Of a stretch of DNA of 64,000 nucleotides, positions 25,008 through 35,047 are shown in pieces. The notes under the pieces are model-generated. The model worked only from the letters and a program-made list of their open reading frames with translations. It made no database searches and had not been told where the DNA came from. Location of the stretch: assembly GCF_900102875.1 (NCBI RefSeq), contig NZ_FNGH01000004.1, positions 62,001-126,000 of the forward strand, in the 5' to 3' direction. Numbering within the stretch: the first letter of the stretch is position 1; the number at the start of each line of letters is the position of its first letter. The DNA is from Franzmannia pantelleriensis. GTDB taxonomy: Bacteria > Pseudomonadota > Gammaproteobacteria > Pseudomonadales > Halomonadaceae. The translations under genes and the position numbers were made by a program.

Positions 25008-25865
25008 CTAGCTCCCGGCCGGAAAGCGTGTCGCCTGAAGCGAGTCCTTGATCTTCTTGAGATGAATCAGGAAATCCTCGCCGCGGCGCAGGGTGACGCC
25101 GGTGGCCAGCACGTCGATCAGCGCCAGGTGAATCATCCGCGAGGTCATCGGCATATAGACGTCGGTGTCCTCCGGTGCGGTGACCTCGAGGGTTTCGGTG
25201 CACTCGCCGGCCAGCGGCGAACCGGGGGCGGTGATGCCGAGCACCACCGCGCCATTGTCACGCGCCAGGCGGGCGATTTCGACCAGCTCACGGGTGCGCC
25301 CGGTATAGGAGATGATCACCACCACGTCACCGGTATGGCAGGCAGCGGCGACCATGCGCTGCATCAGCACGTCCTCGTAGGCCATCACCGGCAGGTTGAA
25401 GCGGAAGAACTTGTGCTGGGCGTCCTGGGCTACCGGCCCCGAAGCACCCAAGCCGAAGAAGTGTATCTGCTTGGCCTGGATCAAGTAGTCGACGGCGCGT
25501 TCGACGCGCTTGGCGTCGAGTGCGCGGCGCGCCACGTCGAGGGCGGCGATGGTGGCGCCGAAGATCTTGTCGCCGTAGCCGGCGGCGTCGTCATTGCGCT
25601 CTACGCTGCGACTCACATAGGGAGTGCCCCCGGCCAGACTCTGAGCCAGCTTGATCTTGAAGTCCGGATAGCCCTTGGCATCGAAGTTGCGGCAGAAACG
25701 ATTGACCGTGGGTTCGCTGACCGAGGCGGCCTGGGCCAGGGTGGCGATGCTCATGCCGGTGGCCGAGGCGGGGTCGGCGAGAATCACGTCGGCGACCTTG
25801 CGTTCGGAGCGGTTGAGCTCGTCCAGTCGGGTGCGAATGCGTTCGATCAGGTCATGGCTGGACAT
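25008..25865 (-). CDS. hexR: HexR, MurR/RpiR-family repressor of glucose catabolism
   Basis: A 285-aa regulator: N-terminal RpiR helix-turn-helix ([20 protein letters not shown]) and C-terminal SIS domain ([37 protein letters not shown]) that binds a sugar phosphate, in HexR 2-keto-3-deoxy-6-phosphogluconate. Divergent from zwf-pgl-eda, the classic HexR target. Palindromic sites lie in the shared 246-bp intergenic region. Confidence 0.92.
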   Translation of the reverse strand: MSSHDLIERIRTRLDELNRSERKVADVILADPASATGMSIATLAQAASVSEPTVNRFCRNFDAKGYPDFKIKLAQSLAGGTPYVSRSVERNDDAAGYGDKIFGATIAALDVARRALDAKRVERAVDYLIQAKQIHFFGLGASGPVAQDAQHKFFRFNLPVMAYEDVLMQRMVAAACHTGDVVVIISYTGRTRELVEIARLARDNGAVVLGITAPGSPLAGECTETLEVTAPEDTDVYMPMTSRMIHLALIDVLATGVTLRRGEDFLIHLKKIKDSLQATRFPAGS

Positions 25866-25939
25866 GGGGGGCTAGACTCTTGGTAACGGACAATAATCGC
25901 CCTGGTATGGCGACGGCCTTGATGCGTAGCGGCCGATGA

Positions 25940-25957
25940 TGTAGTGATTTAACTACA
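25940..25957. promoter_or_regulatory. Candidate HexR operator 1
   Basis: The near-perfect palindrome TGTAGTGATTTAACTACA between hexR and zwf closely fits the HexR consensus TGTARTTWAAWTYACA-type sites of gammaproteobacteria. It could serve both divergent promoters. Confidence 0.7.
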
Positions 25958-26023
25958 TTTTCACGGTCATCCTAGCCTGGGGCTGGCAGAATGGCCATAC
26001 GCGTCTCGACGGCGCTGCATCTT

Positions 26024-26040
26024 TGGTAGTAAAGTTACAG
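26024..26040. promoter_or_regulatory. Candidate HexR operator 2
   Basis: TGGTAGTAAAGTTACAG is a second, less perfect copy of the same palindrome, 72 bp before the zwf ATG. A weaker third match, GGTAAGTTAACC, is at 26081-26092. Confidence 0.55.
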
Positions 26041-26111
26041 ATAAATGTTGCTTTATCTGACGGCGAACACGTATTTTATCGGTAAGTTAACCAGATTTCA
26101 GGGGGCAAGGC

Positions 26112-27605
26112 ATGAGTCAGCACAGCGCGATGCCGAGCGTGACCGACACCGAGATCGATCTGGCGCTGTTCGGCGCGCTGGGCGACCTGGCGCTGCGCAA
26201 GTTGTTTCCGGCGCTCTATCACCTCGATCGCGAGGGGCTGCTGCCGGAGGGAACGCGGCTTGTCGGTCTGGCGCGTCAAGACCTCGACGGTGAGGCCTTT
26301 CGCCAGCAGGTCGCGGGTGCCCTGCAGCAGCGGGTCAAGAGCGACGAGCAGGACAAGACCAGTCTCAAGCGGTTTCTGGCGCGTCTCGATTACCTCAAGC
26401 TGGATTTCTCGAGCGTTGAGGGCTACGAGGCAGTGCGCGCCTGGCGCGAAGGCTCGCCGCGTCCGATGGTGGTGTATCTCTCGGTGCCGGCCAGGATCTA
26501 CGGCGACATCTGTCGCAATCTCCAGGCCAGTGGCAGCCTCGATGACAGCACCCGGGTGGTGGTGGAGAAGCCGATTGGCTATGACCTCGCCTCCTCGCAG
26601 GAGATCAATGATGTGATCGGTGAGGTGTTCCCCGAGTCGCGTATCTATCGCATCGATCACTATCTGGGCAAGGAGACGGTGCAGAACCTGATCGCGCTGC
26701 GCTTCGCCAACCCGCTGTTCGGCACTCAGTGGAATCAGAACCATATCTCCCACGTGGAAATCACCGTCGCCGAGCAGGTCGGCATCGAAGGCCGCTGGGG
26801 CTACTTCGACCAGGCCGGCCAGCTGCGCGACATGGTTCAGAATCACCTGCTGCAGCTGCTGTGCCTGATCGCCATGGATCCGCCGTCCAACCTCGATGCC
26901 GATGCCATCCGCGACGAGAAAGTCAAGGTACTCAAGGCACTCAAGCCGTTCGTCGGCGAGGCCCTGGGGCGTGACGTGGTACGCGGCCAGTACACTGCCG
27001 GTACCAGCCAGGGTGCCGCGGTGCCTGGCTACCTCGAGGAGGAGGGCGCCAACACCGACAGCCATACCGAAACCTTCGTGGCGATGAAGACCGAGGTCGC
27101 TAACTGGCGCTGGGCGGGGGTGCCGTTCTATTTGCGCACCGGCAAGCGCATGCCCGAGAAGCTGTCGCAGATCGTCATTCACTTCCGCCAGCAGCCGCAC
27201 TATATCTTCGATCCGGATCAGCGCAGCCTGGCTGCCAACAAGCTGATCATCCGCCTGCAGCCGGAGGAGGGCATCGCCCTGCAGGTACTGACCAAGGACA
27301 GCGGGTTGGACAAGGGCATGCGTCTACGTCCCGGGCCGCTGCATCTGGATTTCAATAACGCCTTCCCCAAGTCGCGGATTCCCGACGCCTACGAGCGGCT
27401 GTTGCTGGAGGTGATGAAGGGCCAGCAGTACCTGTTCGTGCGTCGCGACGAGGTCGAGCACGCCTGGCGCTGGTGCGATCAACTGATCGCCGGCTGGGAG
27501 GCGCGCGACATGCCGCCGCGGCGCTATCCGGCCGGCTCCTGGGGGCCGGTAGCATCGATTGCCATGATCACCCAGGATGGCCGCAGCTGGTATGAGGACT
27601 ACTGA
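26112..27605 (+). CDS. zwf: Glucose-6-phosphate 1-dehydrogenase
   Basis: A full-length (497 aa) G6PDH that oxidises glucose-6-phosphate to 6-phosphogluconolactone. The N-terminal Rossmann segment [19 protein letters not shown] replaces the usual GxxGDLA pattern with GALGDLA, and the active-site signature RIDHYLGKE is intact. First gene of zwf-pgl-eda; the next start is one base after its stop. Expression is probably repressed by HexR at the upstream palindromes. Confidence 0.96.
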   Translation: MSQHSAMPSVTDTEIDLALFGALGDLALRKLFPALYHLDREGLLPEGTRLVGLARQDLDGEAFRQQVAGALQQRVKSDEQDKTSLKRFLARLDYLKLDFSSVEGYEAVRAWREGSPRPMVVYLSVPARIYGDICRNLQASGSLDDSTRVVVEKPIGYDLASSQEINDVIGEVFPESRIYRIDHYLGKETVQNLIALRFANPLFGTQWNQNHISHVEITVAEQVGIEGRWGYFDQAGQLRDMVQNHLLQLLCLIAMDPPSNLDADAIRDEKVKVLKALKPFVGEALGRDVVRGQYTAGTSQGAAVPGYLEEEGANTDSHTETFVAMKTEVANWRWAGVPFYLRTGKRMPEKLSQIVIHFRQQPHYIFDPDQRSLAANKLIIRLQPEEGIALQVLTKDSGLDKGMRLRPGPLHLDFNNAFPKSRIPDAYERLLLEVMKGQQYLFVRRDEVEHAWRWCDQLIAGWEARDMPPRRYPAGSWGPVASIAMITQDGRSWYEDY

Positions 27606-27606
27606 T

Positions 27607-28272
27607 ATGAGCCAGGCTCGCCAACAACTCGCCATACAGCTCGCCGAGGCCGTCGCCGAGGCGCTGCGAGCTGATCTTGATACGCAGCAGAGGGCCCTGC
27701 TGGTGGTGTCCGGCGGTTCGACGCCGGTGCCGTTCTTCGAGGCCCTGGCCGGCTATGCGCTGCCGTGGTCGCGGATCGACGTGACCCTTGCCGACGAGCG
27801 CTGGGTGGATGCCGAGAGTGCCGACAGCAACGCCCGTCTGGTGCGTGAGCATCTGCTGCAGGGAGCGGCGGCGGCGGCTCACTTCGTGCCGCTGACCAGC
27901 GCTGCCGAGACGCCCGAGCAGGGTGTCGCCGAGGTGACCGAGCGGGTCGAGGGCCTGGCTTGGCCGGCTAGCGTGGTGATTCTCGGCATGGGCGGTGATG
28001 GCCATACCGCCTCGCTGTTCCCCGACAGTCGCGAGCTTGAGCTGGCACTGTCCAGCGATGAACCGCTGGTGGCAGTGCGAACGCCCAGCCAGCCGCAGCC
28101 GCGCATCACTTTCAGTGCCGGCCGTCTGCACCAGGCGCGCCGCCACATGCTGCATATCAACGGCGACGACAAGCGTAGCGTATTGGCCGCGGCGCTGGGC
28201 GGCGACGACGTGCGCGCCCTGCCGATTCGCGCTTTCCTGGCTTGCCCGCTGGCCATCTACTGGGCGCCCTGA
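27607..28272 (+). CDS. pgl: 6-phosphogluconolactonase
   Basis: A 221-aa DevB/SOL-type lactonase: VVSGGSTPVPFFEAL, the substrate-binding VTLADERWVD, and ILGMGGDGHTASLFPDS. It starts one base after zwf's stop, so translation is coupled. It hydrolyses 6-phosphogluconolactone to 6-phosphogluconate for the Entner-Doudoroff route. Confidence 0.94.
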   Translation: MSQARQQLAIQLAEAVAEALRADLDTQQRALLVVSGGSTPVPFFEALAGYALPWSRIDVTLADERWVDAESADSNARLVREHLLQGAAAAAHFVPLTSAAETPEQGVAEVTERVEGLAWPASVVILGMGGDGHTASLFPDSRELELALSSDEPLVAVRTPSQPQPRITFSAGRLHQARRHMLHINGDDKRSVLAAALGGDDVRALPIRAFLACPLAIYWAP

Positions 28273-28293
28273 TTATTTCTGGAGACTCCGAAC

Positions 28294-28956
28294 ATGACCA
28301 TCGACAAGCAGCTGCCATCCACGCGCACCACTGAACTCGACAGTATCTGCCTCAAGGCCGAGGTGATTCCGGTGATCACCATCGAACGCCTCGAGGATGC
28401 GGTGCCCATGGGGCGTGCCTTGGTCGAGGGCGGCTTGACCGTGCTCGAAGTCACCCTGCGTACCGACTGCGCCCTGGAAGCGATCAAGCGCATGCGCGAT
28501 GCCTTGCCGGGAGCGAGTATCGGGGTGGGCACTGTACTCACGCCGGCCCAGTACCGTCAGGCCGAGGAGGTCGGCGCCGATTTCGTGGTGACGCCGGGGG
28601 CTACCGAGGCGCTCTACCGCTACGGCGTCGAGAGCCCGGTGCCGATGCTGCCCGGCGTATCGACCATCTCCGAGTTGATGACCGGTTGGCAGTATGGCTA
28701 CCGTCGCTTCAAGTTCTTTCCCGCCGAATCAAGCGGTGGCGCCAAGGCCATCAAGGCCTTCGGTGCGCCGATTCCCGAGGCGCGCTTCTGTCCTACCGGT
28801 GGGATCAGCGTCGACAACGCCGACGAGTACCTGGCGCTGCCCAATGTGATGTGCGTGGGGGGCTCTTGGCTGACCCCCAAGGCACTGGTTGAAGCCGAGG
28901 ACTGGGATGCCATCCGCGAGCTGGCGCGCCAGGCGGCGGAGCGCTTCCACCACTGA
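28294..28956 (+). CDS. eda: KDPG/KHG aldolase
   Basis: A 220-aa class I aldolase cleaving 2-keto-3-deoxy-6-phosphogluconate to pyruvate and glyceraldehyde-3-phosphate. The Schiff-base lysine is K140 in RRFKFFPAE, and the catalytic Glu52 lies in VLEVTLRT. Third gene of the operon, with GGAGACTCCGAAC as ribosome site. The dehydratase gene edd is not in this window. Confidence 0.95.
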   Translation: MTIDKQLPSTRTTELDSICLKAEVIPVITIERLEDAVPMGRALVEGGLTVLEVTLRTDCALEAIKRMRDALPGASIGVGTVLTPAQYRQAEEVGADFVVTPGATEALYRYGVESPVPMLPGVSTISELMTGWQYGYRRFKFFPAESSGGAKAIKAFGAPIPEARFCPTGGISVDNADEYLALPNVMCVGGSWLTPKALVEAEDWDAIRELARQAAERFHH

Positions 28957-29001
28957 GGCAGCCCTGTATACGTTCTCTCTCGACAGCCCGTGCTGTTGTT
29001 C

Positions 29002-29031
29002 GACCCGTTCCCCGCGAGCGGGTCTTTTTTT
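29002..29031 (+). terminator. Rho-independent terminator of zwf-pgl-eda
   Basis: Stem GACCCG/CGGGTC (29002-29007 with 29019-29024), with further pairing possible in the CCCGCGAG loop, followed by seven Ts. The rest of the 28957-29316 gap carries only the LysR control region and no gene that I can support. Confidence 0.85.
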
Positions 29032-29260
29032 ACCTGTCAGGTGAGGCAGAAGCCGGGCAAAAGAAAGCGCGCCGGTCGTCGAGAGACAGCCGGCCGCGCA
29101 CAAGCGAGTTGCACTGAAGGCGTCATCCAGGCGTGGGCGACATTGCCCGTTGCCTGATGGCGTTGGTCTCACTGGCGCTCGGCATAACCGTTCGCCGCAA
29201 GACCCGAGCAGTATAGGCAGTCGGCCTTTGCGGAATAAGTGGGTACAATCGAAAACTAGT

Positions 29261-29277
29261 GTTTCCAAAATGGAAAC
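29261..29277. promoter_or_regulatory. Candidate LysR-type operator
   Basis: The perfect inverted repeat GTTTCC-AAAAT-GGAAAC lies 39 bp before the LysR gene start. It has the T-N11-A form expected for LysR autoregulatory sites. Confidence 0.55.
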
Positions 29278-29316
29278 TTTACCCTGAGCCATCATGTAAC
29301 CGATGCGAGGCGTGAT

Positions 29317-30213
29317 ATGGCGACCCTGGATGCCTTGAAAGTCTTCGTCGAGGTGGTGCGCAGTGGCAGTTTCACCGCGGCGGCTCGACGCCTGGGTATC
29401 TCCAAGTCGCTGGCGTCCAAACGCGTCGCGGCCTTGGAAGATGAGCTGGGGGTGAGTCTGCTCAACCGTTCGACGCGCTCGCTGCGCCTCACCGAGTCAG
29501 GACAGATCTATTACGAGCACGGCCTGCGCATCCGCGAGGAACTGGCCTCCGCCGAGGCGCAGGTGCAGTCGGTGACCGCGCGACCGCGGGGTCAGCTCAA
29601 GGTCAGCGCCCAGGTCAGCTTTGGGTTCATGTACCTGGCCGCGCCGACGACCGCGTTCATGCGTCGCTATCCCGACGTGGCCGTCGAGATCCTCCTCGAG
29701 GATCAACGCTTCGAACCCATCGACGACGCCGTTGACCTGGCGATCCGGATGGGGCCGCTGCCGCCCTCGAGCCTGGTATCGCGTCCGCTGTGCAAGGTGG
29801 TCTACGGCCTCTATGCGGCACCCGAGTACCTGGCACGGGTCAATCGTCCTCAGCATCCCCGGGACATCCGTGAGCACGATAGCGTGTTCTACGGCAACTA
29901 TGACCTCGGCGCCCACTGGCGCTTTTCGCTCAATGGCCAGCCGCTGGATATCGAGCCGAGCTCACGGCTGGTGATCAACAATCTGCTGGGGGTGGTGGAA
30001 GCCGCCAAGGCCGGCTTCGGGCTCGCCTATCTGCCGACCTTTGCCGCCCGCCAGGCGGTGGCCGAGGGCTTGCTGGAACCGTTGCTGCAGCCCTACTGGA
30101 ACGAGCACGGCAGCATGCTGGTGCTGTTTCGCTCACGCAAGTACCTGCCCGACAAGACCCGCGCCTACCTCGACTTCATCACCGATTGGTTTCGCGAGCA
30201 CCTGGCGCTGTAG
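29317..30213 (+). CDS. LysR-family transcriptional regulator
   Basis: A 298-aa LTTR: winged helix-turn-helix at residues 1-60 ([40 protein letters not shown]), then a type 2 periplasmic-binding-fold effector domain ([17 protein letters not shown]). It resembles the DsdC/PtxR-like group that acts on neighbouring oxidoreductases. The convergent SDR gene ends 7 bp away, but no divergent target is present; autoregulation through the palindrome at 29261 is likely. Confidence 0.9.
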   Translation: MATLDALKVFVEVVRSGSFTAAARRLGISKSLASKRVAALEDELGVSLLNRSTRSLRLTESGQIYYEHGLRIREELASAEAQVQSVTARPRGQLKVSAQVSFGFMYLAAPTTAFMRRYPDVAVEILLEDQRFEPIDDAVDLAIRMGPLPPSSLVSRPLCKVVYGLYAAPEYLARVNRPQHPRDIREHDSVFYGNYDLGAHWRFSLNGQPLDIEPSSRLVINNLLGVVEAAKAGFGLAYLPTFAARQAVAEGLLEPLLQPYWNEHGSMLVLFRSRKYLPDKTRAYLDFITDWFREHLAL

Positions 30214-30220
30214 GAACGTT

Positions 30221-30973
30221 TCACCACGGGATGGGCTCCCCCGCCCAGTCCCAGAAACTACCGCTATCCTCCGGGCGGCGCTGGGCAATCACGTCGAGCA
30301 AGCGCTCGGCAACGAACGCCGGGGTGAACAGCTTGCCGTCGGGGACGCGTGCCTGAAACGGTTGGGAGAGCGCCGTATCGGTGGTGCCGGGGTGCAGGCA
30401 GAGTACGCAGGCTTGGCGATTGAGGCGCTTGAGCTCCACGGCGGCGGTTCTGAGCAGCATATTGTGGGCCGCCTTGCTGGCACGATAGGCGTACCAGCCG
30501 CCGAGATGGTTGTCACCGAGAGAGCCGACCCGCGCCGAGAGGCTGGCGAAGTAGGTCGGGTGCCTGCCCTTGAGCGATGGCAGCAGTACCTGCAGCAGCA
30601 GTGCTGGGGTCGCGGCGTTGACCTCGAACAGGCGGTTGAGTGCGGCAGGGTCGAGGTCTTCGAGGCGCTTCTCCGGGGTGATGCCGGCATTTGCATCGTG
30701 AAGCATGCCCAGGGTGTTGATCGTCAGGTGCAGCGGCGTGCCGTCGAGGTGCTCGGCCAGGGTTGCACGCCCCTCGGCGCTGGTCAGGTCGGCCTGTACG
30801 TGCTCGGCAATACCCCGCGGATCGCGCTCGGCCAGCGCCGGCGGGTGGCGACTGACAGCGATCAGCCGAGCGACCTGGGGGGCATCGCGCAGCGCCCGGC
30901 ACAGTGCCTGTCCGATGCCGCCCGAAGCGCCGGTGACCAGTACGTTGATGCGCTCGGGGAGCGTGGGGAACAT
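30221..30973 (-). CDS. Short-chain dehydrogenase/reductase (C-factor-like)
   Basis: A 250-aa SDR. The cofactor site is [11 protein letters not shown], followed by the NTLG motif and the catalytic YRASKAAHN (YxxxK); Ser of [12 protein letters not shown] completes the triad. GGAG seven bases before ATG 30973 sets the start; a much longer open frame on this strand is a shadow of gltX. Closest in form to CsgA/C-factor-type SDRs. Substrate unknown. Confidence 0.87.
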   Translation of the reverse strand: MFPTLPERINVLVTGASGGIGQALCRALRDAPQVARLIAVSRHPPALAERDPRGIAEHVQADLTSAEGRATLAEHLDGTPLHLTINTLGMLHDANAGITPEKRLEDLDPAALNRLFEVNAATPALLLQVLLPSLKGRHPTYFASLSARVGSLGDNHLGGWYAYRASKAAHNMLLRTAAVELKRLNRQACVLCLHPGTTDTALSQPFQARVPDGKLFTPAFVAERLLDVIAQRRPEDSGSFWDWAGEPIPW

Positions 30974-31096
30974 GAGGTGTCTCCTGATTTGACGGCGCTC
31001 AATGGACTCCCGGGCCGGCAAATGATTCCCCGGCTGATGGGCGGCGGGGGAGTGCGTATAATGCCGGCAAGCTTCTCGACCCAAGGATTGCAGCAG

Positions 31097-32575
31097 ATGA
31101 CCGTACGTACGCGCATCGCCCCATCGCCCACCGGCGACCCCCATGTCGGCACCGCCTATATCGCGCTGTTCAACCTGTGTTTCGCTCGCCAGCACGGCGG
31201 CCAGTTCGTGCTGCGCATCGAGGATACCGACCGGGTGCGTTCCACTGCGGAGTCCGAACAGATGATTCTCGACTCGCTGCGCTGGTTGGGCCTCGACTGG
31301 GACGAGGGGCCAGACGTTGGCGGTCCGCATGGCCCCTATCGCCAGAGCGAGCGCGGCGAGATCTACGCCGAGCATGCCCAGCGGCTGCTCGACGCCGGCC
31401 ACGCCTTCAAGTGCTATCGCACCAGCGAGGAGCTCGATGAGCTGCGCGAGTCGCGCAAGGCGGCCGGCCTGCAGATGGCCCTCAAGCCCGCCGACTTGGC
31501 GCTGTCTGCCGACGAGCAGGCACGTCGTGAACGTGAAGGCTGGCCCTACGTGGTTCGCATGCAGGTGCCCGGCGACGGTACCTGCGTGGTCAACGACATG
31601 CTGCGTGGCGCGATCGAGGTCGACTGGGCCCAGGTCGATGCTCAGATCCTGCTCAAGTCTGACGGCATGCCCACCTATCATCTGGCCAACGTGGTCGACG
31701 ACCACCTGATGGGCATCACCCATGTGCTGCGCGGCGAGGAGTGGATCAACTCCGCACCCAAGCACCAGCTGCTGTATGAGTACTTTGGCTGGCAGATGCC
31801 GGAGCTTTGCCATATGCCGCTGCTGCGCAACCCGGACAAGTCCAAGCTCTCCAAGCGCAAGAACCCGACCTCGATCAACTACTATCGGCGCATGGGCTTC
31901 CTGCCCCAGGCGGTGACCAACTATCTGGGCCGTATGGGCTGGTCGATGCCCGACGACCGCGAGAAGTTCTCCCTCGACGAGATGATGGCGAGTTTCGATA
32001 TTCAGCGGGTGTCGCTGGGCGGGCCGGTGTTCGACCTGGACAAGCTGACCTGGCTCAACGGTGTCTATATTCGCGAAGACCTGGATGATGCGGCCCTCCT
32101 CCAGGCGCTGCGCGACTGGGCCTTCAACGAGGCCTACGTCAGCCAGATCCTGCCGCAGGTGCGCCCACGGGTGGATACCCTGTCCCAGGTCGCGCCGCTG
32201 GCCGGGCACTTCTTTTCCGGCTTGCCGGCCATCGACGAGGCAAGCTTCGCCGACGTCAAGCTCGAGCGCGAGACGCTGCTCAAGCTGTTGCAGTTTCTGG
32301 TCTGGCGTCTGGAAGGCGTATCGCGCTGGGACAAGGAGACGCTGCTCGACGAGGTCAAAACGCTGGGCGAGCACTTCGAGCTGAAGATGAAGGTCCTGCT
32401 GGCACCGGTGTTCATCGCCGTGACCGGTTCGGCCACCTCGACCTCGGTGATGGATGCCATGGTGATCCTCGGCTCTGATATGACCCGCGCGCGGCTGCGG
32501 CATGCTATTGACGTGCTCGGCGGGGTCTCCAAGAAGCAGGCCAAGCGCTTCGAGAAGGAGTATCGGGAACTCTAA
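31097..32575 (+). CDS. gltX: Glutamyl-tRNA synthetase
   Basis: A 492-aa class I synthetase. The HIGH-type motif is [10 protein letters not shown] (residues 9-18) and the KMSKS-type motif is KLSKR, with the zinc-independent GluRS architecture and anticodon-binding C-terminal domain (ending [18 protein letters not shown]). ATG 31097 is the family start; the upstream frame extension is not coding. Followed by tRNA-Ala and its probable cognate tRNA-Glu. Confidence 0.96.
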   Translation: MTVRTRIAPSPTGDPHVGTAYIALFNLCFARQHGGQFVLRIEDTDRVRSTAESEQMILDSLRWLGLDWDEGPDVGGPHGPYRQSERGEIYAEHAQRLLDAGHAFKCYRTSEELDELRESRKAAGLQMALKPADLALSADEQARREREGWPYVVRMQVPGDGTCVVNDMLRGAIEVDWAQVDAQILLKSDGMPTYHLANVVDDHLMGITHVLRGEEWINSAPKHQLLYEYFGWQMPELCHMPLLRNPDKSKLSKRKNPTSINYYRRMGFLPQAVTNYLGRMGWSMPDDREKFSLDEMMASFDIQRVSLGGPVFDLDKLTWLNGVYIREDLDDAALLQALRDWAFNEAYVSQILPQVRPRVDTLSQVAPLAGHFFSGLPAIDEASFADVKLERETLLKLLQFLVWRLEGVSRWDKETLLDEVKTLGEHFELKMKVLLAPVFIAVTGSATSTSVMDAMVILGSDMTRARLRHAIDVLGGVSKKQAKRFEKEYREL

Positions 32576-32594
32576 GCGCTGTGCGAAAAAGCTA

Positions 32595-32623
32595 TTGACG
32601 AACGTCGAGGTGGCCAGTAGTAT
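32595..32623 (+). promoter_or_regulatory. Sigma-70 promoter of the tRNA pair
   Basis: -35 TTGACG (32595-32600), 17-bp spacer, -10 TAGTAT (32618-32623), followed by ACGCCTCG, a GC-rich discriminator typical of stable-RNA promoters. It lies 20 bp from the first tRNA base. Confidence 0.75.
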
Positions 32624-32643
32624 ACGCCTCGTTCTTGAGAGAC

Positions 32644-32719
32644 GGGGCCTTAGCTCAGCTGGGAGAGCGCAACACTGGCAGTGTTGAGGTCAGCGGTTCG
32701 ATCCCGCTAGGCTCCACCA
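32644..32719 (+). tRNA. tRNA-Ala(GGC)
   Basis: A full cloverleaf with encoded CCA: acceptor GGGGCCT/AGGCTCC, D-arm AGCTCAGCTGGGAGAGC, anticodon loop CTGGCAG (anticodon GGC, codon GCC), T-arm AGCGGTTCGATCCCGCT. Confidence 0.96.
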
Positions 32720-32733
32720 TCTCGGAACGATGC

Positions 32734-32809
32734 GTCCCATTCGTCTAGTGGTCCAGGACACCGCCCTTTCACGGCGGTAACAGGGGTTCGAACCCCCTAT
32801 GGGACGCCA
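32734..32809 (+). tRNA. tRNA-Glu(TTC)
   Basis: Cloverleaf with acceptor GTCCCAT/ATGGGAC, discriminator G and encoded CCA; the anticodon loop CTTTCAC gives anticodon TTC. The T-arm AGGGGTTCGAACCCCCT pairs well. Cognate substrate of the GltX encoded just upstream; both tRNAs likely share one transcript. Confidence 0.96.
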
Positions 32810-32818
32810 CCTCATTTC

Positions 32819-32845
32819 AAAAAGACGCCCTCGTGGCGTCTTTTT
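32819..32845 (+). terminator. Terminator of the tRNA operon
   Basis: An 11-bp stem AAAAAGACGCC/GGCGTCTTTTT with loop CTCGT and a terminal run of five Ts. Confidence 0.9.
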
Positions 32846-33342
32846 GTTTCTCGAGGCCTGCGCTTCGATATGACGCACGGATAACCGCTTGTGTCTCCCG
32901 CCCTGATTCTGCCGTAGCAGCCTTCCATATAAGTCAAAAACCGCCCGCTTTGGCTTGACATATCCCCTGAGTTGTCCACGGCGGCGGCAATGGGTTGACG
33001 GCTTGTGCACAACCCTCATACAACCCCGGCCTTTTCGAAAAAACTACGTTTAAACCAGTAAAATCAACGAGATAGAGTTGTTTAAAATTTGAGCAATCTA
33101 AGTGTAGCCCGCTTGTCATGGTGGCTTGTGGGGCTTATCTTGAGGTTGCGCACAGTGTTATCCACAGATTGTGTGGAAAACCCTCGGCGACCCTCCGTGA
33201 GGCGAGGTCCAGGCGGGGTTCGCCGTGGTGCAGCAATGCGTGATGCGGCATCGTGGACTGCCGGTGCCGGTGAAAAAAAGCCTATACAAGAGCTGTCGTG
33301 CACGTAGATACATGCCCAAGCTCAGGTGAGTGCGCAACGCAA
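32846..33342. other. Gene-free stretch with DnaA-box-like sites and an AT-rich core
   Basis: About 500 bp without a supportable gene. It contains a perfect DnaA box TTATCCACA (33158-33166), the palindromic TTGTGCACAA (33003-33012, one mismatch to a box on either strand), TTGTCCACG (32972-32980), and an AT-rich segment around 33037-33095 with TTTAAA runs. That combination looks like an origin or a DnaA-titration site, but box spacing is irregular and there are no replication genes nearby. It may simply be a DnaA-binding regulatory locus or a remnant. Confidence 0.45.
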
Positions 33343-33368
33343 GCGGGCCACCTCGAAAGGTGGCCCGC
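33343..33368. terminator. Hairpin downstream of gltA
   Basis: A perfect 11-bp stem GCGGGCCACCT/AGGTGGCCCGC with a CGAA loop, 44 bp past the gltA stop. No T run follows on the minus strand, so it is a hairpin-type 3' end rather than a classical terminator. Confidence 0.6.
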
Positions 33369-33411
33369 GGGGCGAACGCTAGACGTCCGCCGGGTGGTGG
33401 TGCCGAAGGCG

Positions 33412-34698
33412 CTACTTGGTTGGGTAGTCGCGCTCGGTATGGCCTGTATAGAGCTGACGCGGGCGGCTGATCTTGTAGTTGCCGCTGATCATTTCGTTCC
33501 AGTGTGAAATCCAGCCAATGGTGCGTGACACGGCGAAGACCACGGTGAACATATTGGTGGGAATACCGATCGCCTTGAGGATGATGCCGGAGTAGAAGTC
33601 GACGTTGGGATAGAGCTTACGCTCGATGAAGTACTCGTCCTCCAGTGCGATCTGCTCGAGACGCTTGGCAATCTTGAGCTGCGGGTCGTCGGCCATGCCC
33701 AGCTCGGCTAGCACCTCGTCGCAGGTCTCCTTCATCACCTTGGCGCGGGGGTCGAAGTTGCGATACACGCGGTGACCGAAGCCCATCAGCTTGAACGGAT
33801 CGTTCTTGTCCTTGGCACGGTCGATGAAGCGCTGAATGTTCTCCTCGGACTCGTCGCCGATCTCGTCGAGCATACTCAGCACGGCTTCATTGGCACCGCC
33901 GTGAGCCGGTCCCCACAGCGCGGCGATGCCGGCGCTGATGCAGGCGAAGGGGTTGGCACCGGTAGAGCCGGCCAGGCGTACCGTGGAGGTGGAGGCGTTT
34001 TGCTCGTGGTCGGCGTGGAGCATGAAAATGCGATCTACGGCCTTGGCAAACACCGGGTTGACCTTGAACTCCTCGCAGGGGTTGCTGAACATCATGTAGA
34101 GGAAGTTCTCGGCGTAGCTCAAGTCGTTGCGCGGATAGTTGAACGGCTGGCCGATGTTGTACTTGTAGCACATCGCCGCCAGGGTCGGCATTTTGGCGAT
34201 CAGGCGGATCGCGCTGATGGTGCGATCCTCTTCCTGGGTGATGTCGAGATGGTCGTGATAGAAGGCTGCCAGGCCTCCGACCACGCCGCAGAGAATCGAC
34301 ATGGGGTGGGCGTCACGGCGGAAGCCCTTGTAAAAATTGGCCAGCTGTTCATGCACCATGGTGTGATTGCGGATGGTGCTCTCGAATTTGGTGAACTCTT
34401 CGTCGCTGGGCAGCTCGCCGAACAGCAGAGCGTAGCTCAGTTCAACGAAATTGGAGTGCTCGGCCAGCTGGCCGATCGGGTAACCGCGGTGCAGCAGCAC
34501 CCCTTTGCCACCGTCGATGAAGGTGATCGCCGATTCGGTGGAGGAGGTGGCCATGAAGCCGGGGTCGTGGGTGAACAGTCCCTCGGCGCCCAGGGTGCGG
34601 ACATCGATGACGTCCGGGCCCATGCTGCCAGAATAGACCGGGAATTCGATCGTCTTGTCGAGCCCGTCTACGGTCAATTGTGCTTTTCTGTCAGCCAT
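33412..34698 (-). CDS. gltA: Citrate synthase (type II, hexameric)
   Basis: A 428-aa citrate synthase. Catalytic motifs: [14 protein letters not shown] (oxaloacetate histidine), [15 protein letters not shown], and the catalytic-aspartate segment PNVDFYSG. The ~430-aa length fits the NADH-sensitive gammaproteobacterial type. It diverges from sdhCDAB across a 405-bp regulatory region. First committed enzyme of the TCA block that occupies 33-47 kb. Confidence 0.96.
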   Translation of the reverse strand: MADRKAQLTVDGLDKTIEFPVYSGSMGPDVIDVRTLGAEGLFTHDPGFMATSSTESAITFIDGGKGVLLHRGYPIGQLAEHSNFVELSYALLFGELPSDEEFTKFESTIRNHTMVHEQLANFYKGFRRDAHPMSILCGVVGGLAAFYHDHLDITQEEDRTISAIRLIAKMPTLAAMCYKYNIGQPFNYPRNDLSYAENFLYMMFSNPCEEFKVNPVFAKAVDRIFMLHADHEQNASTSTVRLAGSTGANPFACISAGIAALWGPAHGGANEAVLSMLDEIGDESEENIQRFIDRAKDKNDPFKLMGFGHRVYRNFDPRAKVMKETCDEVLAELGMADDPQLKIAKRLEQIALEDEYFIERKLYPNVDFYSGIILKAIGIPTNMFTVVFAVSRTIGWISHWNEMISGNYKISRPRQLYTGHTERDYPTK

Positions 34699-34844
34699 GT
34701 CGGCCTCCTCTACAGTTCTGTCGTCAGACGATAAGTCGTTGTCCCGCTTGCCAAGCCGGCGAAAAAGGTCCGCCCACTATAGAAGCGTGCCGGGGATTGT
34801 CAATTAGCCCATAGCGGCGCACTGTTATGCGAACTTTCGATATT

Positions 34845-34863
34845 TATACAGGTCCTGTATAAT
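34845..34863 (+). promoter_or_regulatory. Palindromic operator over the sdh -10 box
   Basis: TATACAGG-T-CCTGTATA is a perfect 8-bp inverted repeat, and its right end merges into TATAAT (34858-34863), a consensus -10 box for a rightward sdh promoter; the -35 (TTTCGA, 17 bp upstream) is weak. A dimeric regulator bound here would block or tune sdh transcription. The regulator cannot be named. Confidence 0.6.
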
Positions 34864-35047
34864 AAATGGTGCTGTGCACCATTGTCCGCGCTGGGGGCGG
34901 TGGGTCAAGAACTACACCATGGTGGCACGTGGTCGTCGACAATTTGTCATGGTGAGCCCCAGTCCCTATAATCCTTCTCCGCGCGACTGGCAGGAACTGG
35001 AGGTCGTGCCGACTTGGCAGACGGCCGAGCCCTTCCTCAAAACCACC

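Noticed and set aside
28729-29295. 188-codon minus-strand frame between eda and the LysR gene
   Set aside because: Crosses the terminator of the eda operon and the 3' end of eda; no motif.
30974-32503. Long upstream extension of the SDR frame
   Set aside because: Antisense to gltX; the SDR start at 30973 has a ribosome site and the family N-terminus.
32846-33342. Chromosomal origin oriC
   Set aside because: DnaA-like boxes are too few and irregular, and none of the usual neighbours (dnaA, dnaN, gidA, parAB) is present; kept only as a finding of DnaA-box-like sites.
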